Source: Galdieria partita (Eukaryota; Rhodophyta; Bangiophyceae; Galdieriales; Galdieriaceae). Taken from it: a DNA stretch of 64,000 nucleotides. The stretch spans positions 62,001-126,000 of the forward strand of contig BQMJ01000058.1 of the NCBI GenBank assembly GCA_025991245.1. Direction: 5' to 3'. A program made the position numbers and the translations under genes. Under the pieces are notes generated by a model, which ran no database searches, had not been told where the DNA came from, and saw only the letters and a program-made list of their open reading frames with translations. Positions 1 through 12,457 of the stretch are shown piece by piece; within the stretch, counting starts at the first letter, position 1; every line of letters starts with the position of its first letter.

Positions 1-207
1 GACAACTAGTCCATTTGTTTAACTTTTGGATATATATGTCACATTTCATTGTGAAAGGACTGTCATCATAGAATCATAGTATTATCTCTTTTGTCAAAAA
101 AATAGTTCTTCAACAAGCATGATGACAAGAATCCTTATACAACGTCCCATGAGAGAATGAAATTCAATGCAATGTGAGAAATGTTGGAGGGACAGCAGAG
201 GAACGAA

Positions 208-218
208 TTTTGGCGCGC
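208..218 (+). promoter_or_regulatory. E2F-like site upstream of the Pumilio gene
   Basis: TTTTGGCGCGC matches the E2F/DP core TTTSSCGC. It lies about 430 bp before the Pumilio start codon. The same core occurs before four other genes in this window. Binding is inferred from the motif alone. Confidence 0.4.
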
Positions 219-644
219 ATGAGAAAAATGCACGTGTTCCTTTTCCAGCCTAAAAATCCAATTCCCAGAAGAAACTGAAAACTCTCAATTCAGTGGAGCT
301 GTAATCTCCATCCTTTGATTCCACGCCGCTCTTTCAGACACCCGTTTCACTCAACTTGCTGGCGACATAAAGATATATTGGTCATAGAAAGAGTAAAGAA
401 CAAAATAGTTGATAACTAAGTGGGATAAAACGCTTCTTGTCCGTTGAAAAGAAGTACACTTGCGTGGTGGAGGGTTTGTTGAGCTTCCAAGTGTGTGCCA
501 ATAGTTATTCATCGTTTCCACCTTACTTCAAGTTGCGAACAATTTATTTTGGTGTGGTTTGGACCGGTTTTTTATATATTGAAAGGAACAGTCAAGTTCA
601 AGAAAACGAAACTTTAGCATTATTTGGGTCGTTTCTATGTTGAT

Positions 645-3391
645 ATGAATGTGGGATTGAACCCTATGGTAGACTTAACCATGCAGGATTATAGCAACCA
701 TACACGAAATTTTCAAGATGACGTAGTAGGGAAACCTAGAAACGCGAATTCTCTCTCTCCCTTAGCAAGCGCTTTTTCGACAGGGGTCTACGATCCGAAG
801 ACATCACCTCTTCTTTTTTCGTTATCACCAGATTGGAAAAATTCAAGCCAAGTTGCTAGTTCCGGTGTACAGATATCTTTGGAGAAGGCTGAACCATCTC
901 CAAGTCTTTCAGCGCCGGAATATGAACTTCAGCACAATGGCTTGCTGCCCTTGAAACAGACAGAAGCGTACTCAGCCCCTTCCAATTTGCAGATACAGTC
1001 TCATTCTCTTTTTGCATTTAGGGTAAGTAGTCGAACACTGATTTGTGCTATGCTCGCCAATTTATGCTTACTTTTATTATACTCTAGACTAGCTATTCTG
1101 GGGCCTTTTTGTCCACTACCGATGATATTTATGAGCAGCCTGGTGCTCGAGTTGGTGTTTCAAGGGAGTGTCCAATTTCAAGCAACGATTCAGTGAGGAA
1201 TTGTACTTGTTTATAAAGTAACGGTTTTTTGACATGTGGGGTACGTTTGATAGGGTTTAGGAATAGAAAATTCTACAAATGTTGTTGAACGAGGTCTTCG
1301 GAGACAAGACTCAGATGCCTCAGTGGATGACCTTATTTTTCGAGAATGGAGAAAAATGCGTCCTAGGACTAGTTTGTTAAGAGACGATTCTATGGCGTCA
1401 TTGGCTTCCTTACCTAGAACAGAGTCAGAAATTTCTATAGATGGAGAGCGTATTCATTTGGATGAAGGTCTTGTATCCAACTTGAAGATAGACTCTGGAG
1501 AAGACTATATTGAAGGAACAGTTGTATCGACGGAGGATAACAATGTCAAAGGTAAATTAAAGAGTGTTTGTATTTACCGTTGTTAATATTGTTTGTGAGT
1601 ATAGAATGTCATCAAAATGTAGCGAGTGGCTCGGAAAAGCATCAATTACCTATGACTAGTCTTTACTTTGGCTCTTCAGCTAATATTCTCAATCCTATAA
1701 TAGAACAAGATTCCTGTACAGGTCGGAGAAATGAAGTGAAAGGACATTTATGGGAACAAGATGGTTGGCATGGAATGCATACTCAAGGCCTAGTAAACTC
1801 TGGTCACTTGTGGAATCAAGTCAGTGATATTTCCAGTGCCCAAAGTCAGTCACCCGCTTTTGGAGGAGGCATATCTCGAAATATATCATCCTCATCGCCA
1901 TCCTTGTTGGACAACTCCAAGTTGTTGGGAAACCATCGAACTGATGCTGCTTTGTTACAAAATCAAAATGTTATCGTTTATTCCAATATACCTTCTACAA
2001 TATCATCCAATGAATCGGAATCCAATCTATTTTACAAAGATGGTTTGAAATCAACAACAACAACAACAGCAGCAGCAGCAGCAGCAGCGATAGCTTCTGC
2101 AGCTTCATTAGCTAACAAGATGGCTCCCAAAACAGGTAAAGGCCAGTTGCTGAACTCAGAAGTATATCGTAAATTGGATAATTCAGCGGTGACGAGAGGA
2201 ATGAACTCTAGTCATTTGTCATCAGCAGATTCTTCTCATTATTCTTCGATATCCTCCTGTTATTCATGGCCTACTACAGATTCTTCTTTTCAACAGGCTC
2301 CTATGTTTTCGACAACCAGTTATCGTAGAAATGTAATACCCTTTTCAGTCTCACCATCAGCTAATACTGTTTCCTCCTTGACAGGAAATCCTTCTGCGTC
2401 AAAGATATGGAGCATGGAGGAGATTGTTGGACGTATTTTCGAATTGGCAAAGGACCAACATGGATGTCGCTTCCTTCAAATGAAGTTGGAAGAAGGAAAT
2501 CCCGCATATATTGCTATGATTTTAGCAGAGTGTTTTGATGGTTTGGCAGAGTTAATGGTCGATCCCTTTGGCAACTATCTTTGTCAAAAATTGTTTGAAT
2601 GCTGCAATTTCCAACAAAGACTTTCTATTTTGCAACACACTTCTGGTGTTTTAGCACAGGTTTCCATGAATATGCATGGAACTCGTGTTGTTCAAAGAAT
2701 CATAGAATGTATGGAAGGTGAAGACCAGATAACCTCTGTATGTACAGCATTGGCTCCATTCGCCTCTCAACTAATGAAAGATGTCAACGGAAATCATGTC
2801 ATACAACGATGTTTGCAAAAAGTGGCTCCAAGTCACAATCAATTCATTTTTGATGCTGTAGTTTCGTACTGTGTAGAGTTGGCTACTCATCGTCATGGCT
2901 GTTGTGTGATCCAAAGATGTTTAGATTATGCAATTCCTCAACAGAAAGAACAAGTCTGTATGGAAATTTGTGAGAATGCATTTACTTTGGTTCAAGATGC
3001 TTTTGGCAACTATGTAGTACAATATGTATTGGACCTAAAGAATCGCTTTTATATAGCTAAGATTATTGCGCAGTTGGCTGGACATCTTTTTGAACTGTCG
3101 GTTCAAAAGTTTTCATCCAATGTGGTAGAAAAGTGTTTGCAACAGGTTGATCCTGAGACTCGTAAACATCTGATTTACGAGTTGATGTCTGATCGAGAGC
3201 TCCTTGGAAGACTTTTACATGATGCATATGGAAATTATGTCGTACAGCGAGCATTACAGTTGGCTCAATCTCCCCAATTGGAACAATTTTGTGAAATCAT
3301 TAGACCGCATTTGTCATCTTTAAAGTCGACACCTTATGGGAAGCGTATTTATAGTAAGATAGTGAGACGATTTCCGGGAAGTTGTAGTTGA
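645..3391 (+). CDS. Pumilio/PUF-family RNA-binding protein
   Basis: Post-transcriptional regulator expected to bind 3' UTRs in the cytoplasm. Exons 645-1022, 1088-1192, 1254-1551 and 1605-3391 give about 855 aa. The first 560 residues are low-complexity and Ser-rich, with a Thr/Ala run from CAA/GCA repeats near 2050-2090. The C-terminal ~330 residues hold eight PUF repeats. Their base-contact triplets in order are GCRFLQ, GNYLCQ, GTRVVQ, GNHVIQ, GCCVIQ, GNYVVQ, SSNVVE and GNYVVQ. By the established PUF code, read antiparallel, these specify UGUAUAUA, the classic Pumilio element. The start is the first ATG in the open frame. All introns are GT-AG. Confidence 0.93.
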
Positions 3392-3611
3392 AATATACTG
3401 AAATGAATCATCAACGATGTTGAGTTGTGTAGGAAATTGTAATAGTTTAGAGAATATTTTGGATTCTTATTTTGTATATTGTGAATAATTGTGTGTTTCT
3501 GTGTGTTTGATTTTGCGTTGTTGTATTTGTTTATTACTTTTATAGTTTGTCATGGAGAAGGATATCTACATTTAGATATTGTTGTTGTTGATTGTAAACA
3601 AGATGAAGTCT

Positions 3612-4224
3612 TTAGACTCTCTTCCACTGCCATTCCAAACAAGTGATAGAAACTTCTTCCTTCTCATTCTCATCATAATCTGCAAAACAAATGTTACTTT
3701 TCGACTGTGTTTCATATAAGTTATGTACTTGCCATAATATTCTCCTTCTTCCAAAGAAACTTGTCTCATAAGAACACCAGAGTTCAACTGCAAGATAAAC
3801 TCATCTCCTATGGGATTCCAATCGACGGGTTCGAGTCCTCTATGCAACTAGTTAATACCCTTTTCTCTTTTCTCTCTTGCCTACCGACAGTCGAAAGAAG
3901 CAAATGGTTGAAACTCTTCCTTGTTGTCATACACATGAGATTCTTCTAATACGGTGATGGTACACTATATTCAACTCAGCGCTATCCATCCATCTAGTTT
4001 GCCATACTTACCTGTCGACTACAAAATCGACAGTGCAACAACACGTGACAAACCCCACTTCTTACTCGGGTCATTTCTTGACTAGGATCGATTGCAATCC
4101 ATCCTGTCTTTTCACTACAGTGCATACATTGCAGTTGCAAGTGCCATATGTAACTATTTTCCACAGTGACCTTTTGTATATTGGGTGAACACAACGCTTT
4201 GATTTCCAAACAGTAAATAGGCAT
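3612..4224 (-). CDS. CZIB-type zinc-binding protein (DUF866, C1orf123 family)
   Basis: Exons 4012-4224, 3885-3964, 3733-3839 and 3612-3679 give 155 aa, close to the ~160 aa of the family. Two CXXC pairs (CMHC and CRFC) should bind one zinc. The conserved RGLEPVDW block follows and the C-terminal acidic segment is present. The cellular role of the family is not well settled. The last intron (3680-3732) uses a GC donor, G|GCAAGT. Using the nearby GT instead brings a stop into frame. The frame and family match hold over all four exons, so the model is firm. Confidence 0.87.
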
Positions 4225-4432
4225 CCAACATCCGCGCATGCTCCACACTCCATTTTATGGATACAAACTTTTACAATAGGCTATCCATAGCTACACGAGT
4301 TGGAACAGTATCCGTATCCACCAAAATGACTCAGTTTTCGAAAATCAATAGTTTCAAGCTCAACCAAGCTTTTGTCTTTCTCAAGTAGCCCACTGTCTTT
4401 ATGGTTGGCATCACAACCATTCAAAACAAGAA

Positions 4433-4435
<3 letters not shown>

Positions 4436-4491
<56 letters not shown>
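4436..4491. repeat. (TA)n microsatellite
   Basis: About 28 uninterrupted TA units. It lies in the 4225-5007 gap between the CZIB-type gene and the unidentified gene at 5008. Apart from this repeat I see no supported gene in that gap. A short open stretch begins at the ATG near 4771, but I could not join it to anything. Confidence 0.97.
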
Positions 4492-4494
<3 letters not shown>

Positions 4495-5007
4495 GATAGA
4501 TGGCATTTGCGACTCGTTCACAGAGATAAGAGCAATAGGGAATTCATCTACGTGGTTTTGGGATGGCATGACAAGGAGACTTGTTGTTTCCATTCAAAAG
4601 TTGAATAGACAGACTCCATCATTTGCATTTCACAAAGACAATGCAACATAAAGTCAGCAAAAGGTATCTCAAGTTTATTCAATAAGATTGTGATGTACTG
4701 TTGCGCGTGGCTCGTGGCATTTCAAATAGTTTCAACATACTTGTTCTTTTCCTAGAATACTATCCAATATGGATAAGAAGAGTGAAGCCTTTGTGGGAGA
4801 AAAGAGTTGTCTGACGTTGCAAAAGAGTGGGCAAAGAATGACTAAGGAAATCGCACAAAGGGAATATTCCAGTGTGACAAGTCTGTTCATGTGACTAGAG
4901 GAGGTCAGACGAATGCTGTGCACAAGTGTGGACAACGATTCTTCTCGTCTTGCAAAAAATATCGAAATTATCATGGCCATGTTGATTATTCTTGACAAAG
5001 TCCAAAC

Positions 5008-5672
5008 ATGGAAATTATCCTACTCTATCTTCAGCGCGTACAACTCTTCTTGTTGCTATCGTTGTCACTATCTTGTAGAGGATGAAGTTCTGCACACAAT
5101 TATCGATTGCAGTAATATGGAACCGCAGCTATTGAAGACTTGCCCATTTTAGAGGATCCGAAGCCTGCCTGCTTTGCAATTGGCGCACTGCTCTATTCCA
5201 CATACTTGTGCATTGTTCAGTATATCACAAAAGTAAATATCACTCTTCAAGATGATATGTATCCTCCTTATATCCACCACATCATGTTGAGAGTTGTCAT
5301 TGTCTTGATATCATGTCATCCAAAGAATTGTGCAGTCTTGTAAGTTCGATCTCTGTTGTATCATCATTTCTTAATGGGTGTTGAAGACTGCAACGCTATT
5401 TTGGATTCAACGCTCGATGGATTTGCAAGGACAAGCAACTTGTGAAAGATACACCAAAAAGGGAATATTTCTTACAACGGCAAGTAAAAGACAGCGTTGT
5501 GGACTCGTTGTGTAATAGTTTTCAGGTGGCTTGCTTACTTGTTGCACTCGTAACAGATGACTATGAAGCAATGTTGAAATGCTTTATTATCGGAGTTTCT
5601 TGTGTAGGTTGGGTAGGTTGGGTCGTCGTTTCAAGGCTCCATTCTTTATCTTCCATAGGGAGTACTTTTTAA
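5008..5672 (+). CDS. Unidentified three-exon protein, 187 aa
   Basis: Exons 5008-5074, 5129-5339 and 5387-5672 join in consistent phase through introns of 54 and 47 nt, the usual length here. The N-terminus (MEIILLYLQRVQLF) is hydrophobic. Exon 2 encodes a hydrophobic core with AIGALLYSTYL. Exon 3 begins basic (KDKQLVKDTPK) and ends in another hydrophobic stretch. I do not recognise the family. Phase agreement over three exons argues that it is real, but the 5' end could extend further and the last part may be mis-spliced. Confidence 0.45.
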
Positions 5673-5732
5673 TTGGCCACTTTATAGAAGACATCCACTT
5701 CACTTTGTCATCGATAAGAATACGATCGAGTC

Positions 5733-7501
5733 TTAACCAAACATTTCTTGTGCCACTTGTTTCTTTTGTACTTTGCCCATCGCATTCACCGGTATTTCTT
5801 TCACTATTTTTACTTTTTTAGGAAGTTTGTACGGAGCCAATTTATCCTTTCCCCATTCTCTCAACTTTTCCAAGCTCATATCGCTTTCATCCTTCTTCAA
5901 CACAATCACTAGTGCGACAGACTCTCCCAAGTCGTCATCCTGAATACCCACACAAGTACACTGTTGAATAGCTGGATGTTGTAAATAGACTCGTTCTATT
6001 TCCAAAGCTGACAATTTGTATCCACCACTCTTAATAATATCCACACTTGATCTCCCTATGATTTGATAAAAGCCACTTTCATCGCGTTGTGCTATATCTC
6101 CCGTCAAAAAGTAGCCTCTATCAAATGCTGCAGCTGTTGCTTCCGGTCGATTCCAATATTCACGAAATACATTGGGACCTTTGACCAACAACTCTCCTCT
6201 TCCACTATACGACACCATCTTGGTTCAATCCCTCTTTATCACAATGGAATCCATTACTTACGCTTTTTCGGTAATCCATTGATTGCTTTCTTCATCTTTG
6301 AGTTGTACTTGGACTCCAGGTAATGGATAACCGACCCAACCTGGTCTTCTTTCTTCTTCTTTCAACGGATTGGACAGTGCCATACCTACTTCCGTCATTC
6401 CATAGCGTTCCAATATGAGATGACCCGTAATGTCTTTCCATCGATGAAATGTCGTTTCGGGCAAAGCTGCTGAACCACTTACAAACAAACGCAATGATTT
6501 GGCAGCATCAGATAACAAAGGTTGGATACCTGGTGGTGCTGCTTCATACATTTGAATCAATCGATGATAGATGGTAGGAACTGCCATAAATAAAGTGATA
6601 TGGGAACCCTGAGGTATCAAATTCAACATCCACCGTTCCCACACCGGTTGAGGTTGAAACTTTTCCATCATTTCCAACGTCGCACCGCAATAAAGTGCGC
6701 AACAAACGACATTGACGATGCCATGAACATGATGCAATGGCAATACATTCAAAATGTGGTCATGAGAAGACCATTGCCAAGCTTCGACCAATGACTTGAT
6801 TTGTGCTTCAATCATGTCGTGAGTATACAACACTCCTTTAGGTCGACTCGTTGTTCCAGAAGTATAAATAATCATCGCATTGCGTTTCTTATCAATCAGC
6901 GGAAACTCGATGGCATCTACATTCGGCTTCTTTCTTTCGGAACCCATTAACAAACTACCATCCACTGGACTCACTCTTAAATAAGGCAAACAATATTCTC
7001 CAGCTACTTGCGTCAACTTATCTTGCGACTCTGCTGACACAACAATGTGCGTAGCTTCTGCATCGCGAACAAAATACTCTAGTTCTTCTTGTGGATGAGA
7101 AGGACTAAGTGGTACAAACACTCCTCCAGATAACCAAACTGCCCACTGCCATGAAATATAAGCATAAGAAGGAGGTACTAGAACTGCTACACGTGCTTGT
7201 TCCAAATCCTTGCCACCAGCCAACAACAACGCTTTCCTATCAAAGAAAAAAAGTTAGGCACAACTCCTATACTAACTGAATCCTACTGTTTGGCATCATG
7301 TAACAACTGATGGTATGAATAGTTGTTTTTTCTAGAAATGATGGCTGTTTTAGAACCGTATTCTATCCGAGTGATGGTCATCAATTGTGAGTGTGACGAG
7401 GAGAATAAAATACCTTGAGCTTTTTCCCAAAAAGATCGTTTCCATATGAGTTTTAAACCACTAGATATTCTATGATGGATGGATAAAGGCCAACAGCGCA
7501 T
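5733..7501 (-). CDS. Malonyl-CoA synthetase (ACSF3/AAE13-like)
   Basis: ANL-superfamily enzyme making malonyl-CoA from malonate, ATP and CoA; in the known family it supports mitochondrial fatty-acid synthesis and malonate detoxification. Exons 7287-7501, 6262-7236 and 5733-6204 give 553 aa. The AMP-binding loop YTSGTTSRPKG, the ERYGMTE motif and the hinge GRSSVDIIKSGGYK are visible. The last is the form typical of ACSF3 rather than of acetyl-CoA synthetases. The N-terminal ~40 residues are Arg/His-rich without acids, consistent with a mitochondrial presequence (inferred). Substrate preference is inferred from similarity only. Confidence 0.85.
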
Positions 7502-7627
7502 AACTCAACAGAGGTTTCAACGCGCTTTCTTAAAGTTGCACTCCAATGGAAGAAATGCGCTTACAATTTTCCTTTTCTGCCATTTTTGGATTTTATCAAA
7601 ACAAATGCAACTGCTTTTTATTGGCAT

Positions 7628-10010
7628 TTATATCCCATTCTTAGTAGCTTTGCGCAACTGAACAGCAACATCTACCATATTTCTCAAAGAAGGAATAACT
7701 TCTTCCCATTGTCGCGTCTTCAAACCACAATCTGGATTAATCCATAAGCGTTCCAAAGGAATACCAGACTTTTTGAAACCTTCCAACTTCTTCACCAAAA
7801 ATTCGGTGCTCGGAACAGCTGGTGAATGAACATCATAAACTCCCGGTCCAATATCACGTGCATAACTATAATACATTCCATTTTCATTCATGACAAATAT
7901 AATTTTCATTGGAGACTTACCCATATTTAGCAAGTGCACGCAACATAGCATCATCACTACGGCTATTTTCAATCGTTAATACATCCGCATCCATCTGATC
8001 GATAGCTTCCAAAATATCTTGAAAATCACTGTAACATAAATGGGTAACTATCTGAGTTTTGGGTGCCGCAACAACGGTACTGAGACGGAATGCTTTAACT
8101 GCCCAGTCCAAATATTCGTTCCATCGTTCCTTCTTGAGTGGCAAACCTTCACGTAGTGCAGGTTCGTCCATTTGAATGATAGAACATCCCGATTTCTCCA
8201 AATCAGCAACTTCATCACGAAGAGCCAATGCAATCTGTAAAGCTTGCTGTTTCCGAGGAATATCTTTACGTGGGAAAGACCAGTTGAGAATGGTAACTGG
8301 ACCAGTTAACATTCCTTTCACAGGCTTGTTCGTCATAGATTGTGCAACCACAAACTCACGAACTGTCATTGGTGAAATACGAGAAACATCGGCATAAATA
8401 ATAGGAGGCCTCACGTATCTTGAACCATAAGACTGAACCCAGCCATTTTCAGTAAAAGTAAAACCACGGAGCTTTTGGCCAAAATATTCCACCATATCAC
8501 TACGCTCGGACTCTCCGTGTACAAAAACATCCAATCCCAAAGCTTCTTGAACACCAATAGCAAATGAAATATGGCGATCAATTTGTCGCTGATACTCATC
8601 TTCAGAAACTTGACCTTTCTTGTATTGAAGTCGAAGTTTCCGAACAGCTGGAGTTTGAGGAAATGAACCAATAGTTGTGGTACCAAAACCACCTGGAACT
8701 GTGAACTGCTGACTACGGCGCTTGCTAAACGGCTCTGAACGAGAAAACATGGACTTGTCCAAAGTATTCTCTAAATCTTGCGAAGACGCAACACCTGGAC
8801 CACTAGCTGTACTATCCGACTTGCCACTGGCAACCAAACCAAGTTCACTGATCTTTTGACGTGCAAAGCTCAGACGGGACTTTAGATTGCTGTCCAAGGA
8901 AGGTTCAGAATTGACATCCAAAGGAACATGCATCAAAGAACAAGATGGTTGAACGATAATAGATGTTTTGACGATAGCCTCAAGTTCCTTGATTACCTGT
9001 GCAGCGTATCCCGTGTCCTTCCAGACAGAACGACCATCCAACACACCGGCACCTAATTTTTTATCTGCAGGAAAACCATGTTTCTTCACAAGAGACAAGT
9101 TATCACCCCGGACAAAGTCCAAACTTATTGTCTGAACGGGTAACTTGACAACCCAAGGATAAGTCTTACCCAAGTCGTCATAATATGTTACCAGATTGAT
9201 AGGAACCTGCACTTTAGCCAGCTCTTGATAAGCCGTCTCTGCTGCCTTTTGTAAGATCTCCGCATCACCCAAAACAAAACCAGGCTCGTGCATCTGAACC
9301 TCAGGAACTTGAAGTGACTTTAGACTATTCAAAAGACTGGCATATGCAGGGACCAAACGACTGATCATTTCGTCGACAGATACTCCTTCACAACGAGCCA
9401 GACGAGCGTAAGTAACAGGACCAAAAACTATGGGCACTGCTCGTTCCTTTCCAATCTGCTGCTGAGCTCTAGAAATCTCACCCAAAAACTCTTCAAAGTT
9501 TGGAGAAGGCTTTGAGTTTGCGTTCAACTCTGGAACCAGATAGTGATAGTTGGAGTCAAAGAATTTACTCATATCCAGTGCTTGTAAACCTACACACGAA
9601 TGGGTTAGAAGGGCACCCTACAAAAAGACAACTGACAGTCACTCACCTTCTTTATTGCCTCTCGCCATAGCAAAATATTTATCTTTTGGATTCTGAACCT
9701 GTTTAAAGCGGTCCGGAATGAGACCGAGACGGAATGTCCAATCCAGCACGTGATCATACATGGTATGGTCACCCACTCCAATAAGTTGAATACCAGCGTT
9801 CTATTCACTCAAGTTAGCCATTGTGGAAGCTGGCACAGTTTTGCCACTCACCAGTTGATCCTTTAAAGATTCCTCTTCAACTTGTTTGGAGACTTTTAAT
9901 AGTTCATCGAGGGAACTTTTCCCGCTCCAGTAGGCTTCCAACGCCTTTTTCATTTCTCTATTCAGTCCAATTCTGGGATATCCTATGGTAGCTGTTGTTT
10001 TGTTAACCAT
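7628..10010 (-). CDS. metE: Cobalamin-independent methionine synthase
   Basis: Transfers methyl from methyltetrahydropteroyl-polyglutamate to homocysteine. Exons 9852-10010, 9647-9800, 7921-9589 and 7628-7865 give 739 aa, normal for MetE. The N-terminal motif [14 protein letters not shown] is present. Likely zinc ligands are THLCYSDF (His, Cys), IENSRSD (Glu) and NPDCGLKTR (Cys). The first intron (9801-9851) is 51 nt, a multiple of three, and contains an in-frame TAG. Reading through it would suggest a broken gene, but its GTGAGT donor and AATAG acceptor restore DQL-NAGIQL, which fits the family. Confidence 0.93.
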
Positions 10011-10178
10011 ATTGATGTTTGTTGGTATACACGACAACCACACAAATTGCCAAAAGAAAATAAAGAATAAGAAATGGCGCGACGGGCATTTTTATAAAAG
10101 CCAAGTTGATGAGCCAATCAGGGAACGGGGCGTGTCTCTTTCTCTCTGGAGGCTAAAATCACTTGGCCCTTTTATTCT

Positions 10179-12302
10179 TTAGTACTGACCCGTAAAATTC
10201 CCTAAAGCATCAGGAAATGGAATCAAAGTGAAAAGCATAACAAACAATAAAACAAGACCCAACGCGCTCCGTTTGCTGTCCGGTTCAGTCAACTCGTCTT
10301 CACAAGGCAAGTCCATCTCTCTTTGAAAGAGAATGACAAATATACCCCAGAAAAGCAACAATGGAGAGTTACCCAATACTGCACCGAGGCCTTGTAGTAA
10401 CAGTGTAATACCTCCCACCCTAGAAGCTGTAGAACGTCCAAAAATACATTGTACAAGTCGACCTCCATCCAACCTTCCGATAGGTAACAGATTCAGAGCA
10501 TTGATCAGCAAACCAGTATATCCAATCACTGCTAAAGGATGTACTGCTACGGTGCTATGAGAAAGATCCAAATATGGGGCAATTATCTTTGCTAGAGAAC
10601 CGACCAGCATGGAAGCTCTAAAAAGTAAACTTGGAACTTGGGGGAACCCATCGGGTATAGATTGACTATCCAAACCTTGTTGAGACAAGCTTAAACCAAC
10701 AACAAATAGAGTTACACTCGTTACAACTCCTATTTGTTTGTTATTGTATATACCTGTTATTAGAGTATATTGACATACCAACTAAAGGTCCTGCAACAGC
10801 TACATCGAAAAAGTCGGAACGATTCTTCGGAAAGTCTTTCAATGGTGTTATCGTACCATAAGAACCAATCTGCAGACTTGGCACAGTGAGAGGAAATCCC
10901 AATTTGATGTTTTTCATGGAAGCGACAATCTTCCAATGAATTATTCAGTCCAAGAAAGAAGCCTAAAAGTTGAGCAAATACGTACTCGATGACCCATCTC
11001 ATGTAATAGTACAACTGCAATTGCTCCTAATGAAATAGGCAATGTCTGATACACTTCATCGGTATTTCCAGCCTTGAGTTTATCAAGGAACAATGGAGTG
11101 AGTCCGAATACTCCAACTCCTAACAAAAAAGAGATTGCGTCGTAAATGAAAATGTTGTGATAGCCAATATAGAAATGACAAACCATAGCCAAAAGTAGTT
11201 ATTGTACCAAGAACTCCGAGAAAGACGGAAGCAATTCCTTCAAAAGTTCTATTGGTCGTCAAGGCTTCATTTTGTTTGGGAAGTGCGATAAAGACAGGTC
11301 TATAGTTGTCTAATGGATCCTCCATAAGAAAGAGTCTTATTCTTGAAGCCAATTCTTTCTTTTCTAACGCTTCATTCAATAAACGAACTGCTTTGGCAGA
11401 ATCTGTCCTCAAATTGCCATGAAAGATAACTCGATCTCCTAAAGGCGAACGATCCAGATGTGTTACATAAAATGTATCAAACCCAAATACAGACTCTCTG
11501 AGAACTTTTACATCATTCTCAGCTATTCTTGGAATATTCAACTTGGCAAAAGGATTCATAGGTCCAACAAAATAACCACTTCCTGGAGCAACAGGTGGTG
11601 GTGATGAAGTTCCAACAGCAGCATTGCCATTACTATTGCTGTTGGAAAGATCACTATTAGGTGTCAATGTCTCCTTTGTGCTTTGTTGCTTCGTCTTTTC
11701 CCACTTTTCCTTTTCTAAAGCAAAACGAATCTTTTCTGCTTCTAATTGAGCTTTTTCTGCTTCCAATCTACAAAAACACATAATTGAATTGAGAACAACT
11801 ACAAAAAATACTTGAAAACAAATTCCCACCTGGCACGTTCTGCTTGTAAGCGCAACTGTTCGGCCTCCATTTTTAAAGACATAGCTCGTTCCTTTCCACT
11901 CGATGGTGCATGTAAAGCTTCGTGTTCTTCTGCCTCTTGTGCTTGTTTTTCAGCTGTTTTCGCCTCCAATAGTTTTTCTTCCAAATGTTGTTCAGTTGCC
12001 TTTACAACTGTTTGCCAATCCTTTTCAGGTTTTACTTCAATATGAGAACTCATAGAAGTACCGACACTTGCTTCTTCCACTTTCGAATGAGTTTCTTTAT
12101 TCTCAGATGAATGTCCTTCTTGTTGGTGTTGTTGTTCTTGCTGCATCAGAACTCGCGTCACAAAAGTATGTACAAGTTGGTTGTGCCTTCTTTGTACAAT
12201 ACTTGTAGAGTAACCTTTCCTTAATTTGTTTCTTGAACAGCTTAGGTGGGAACATTGACATCTTATTCCAAGGTTCTTCACAACATATAAAGTCACAAAC
12301 AT
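10179..12302 (-). CDS. Plastid site-2 metalloprotease (EGY family)
   Basis: Intramembrane zinc protease, expected in the plastid. Exons 11830-12302, 11184-11767, 10986-11119, 10779-10929 and 10179-10729 give 630 aa. The N-terminus is basic, followed by a Glu/Lys/Ala-rich coiled coil. The EGY-typical GNLR motif (HGNLRTDSAKA) precedes the membrane core. The zinc motif HEMGH and the distal NLLPIGRLDGG motif are intact, so it should be active. Similarity is closest to plant EGY1/EGY2. The start is the first ATG of the open frame; an upstream exon cannot be excluded. Confidence 0.88.
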
Positions 12303-12457
12303 CACAAATATAGGCAACCAACTTTTCGGAAATACAATCAACGAATCTTTATCAACCACTCAAAACACTTTCATACTCGGAAAAAAAACAAACTTTAACA
12401 CAAACATAGTGAAAACTAGATAAACAATTCAAATAGTCAAAACTCAATATATCCAAT

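Noticed and set aside
3827-3838. GGTTCGAGTCC resembling a tRNA box B
   Set aside because: It lies in the third exon of the CZIB-type gene, the flanks do not form a T stem, and no acceptor or anticodon arm is present.
9801-9851. In-frame TAG in metE suggesting a pseudogene
   Set aside because: The TAG is the end of a 51-nt GT-AG intron. Removing it restores the family alignment (DQL-NAGIQL).
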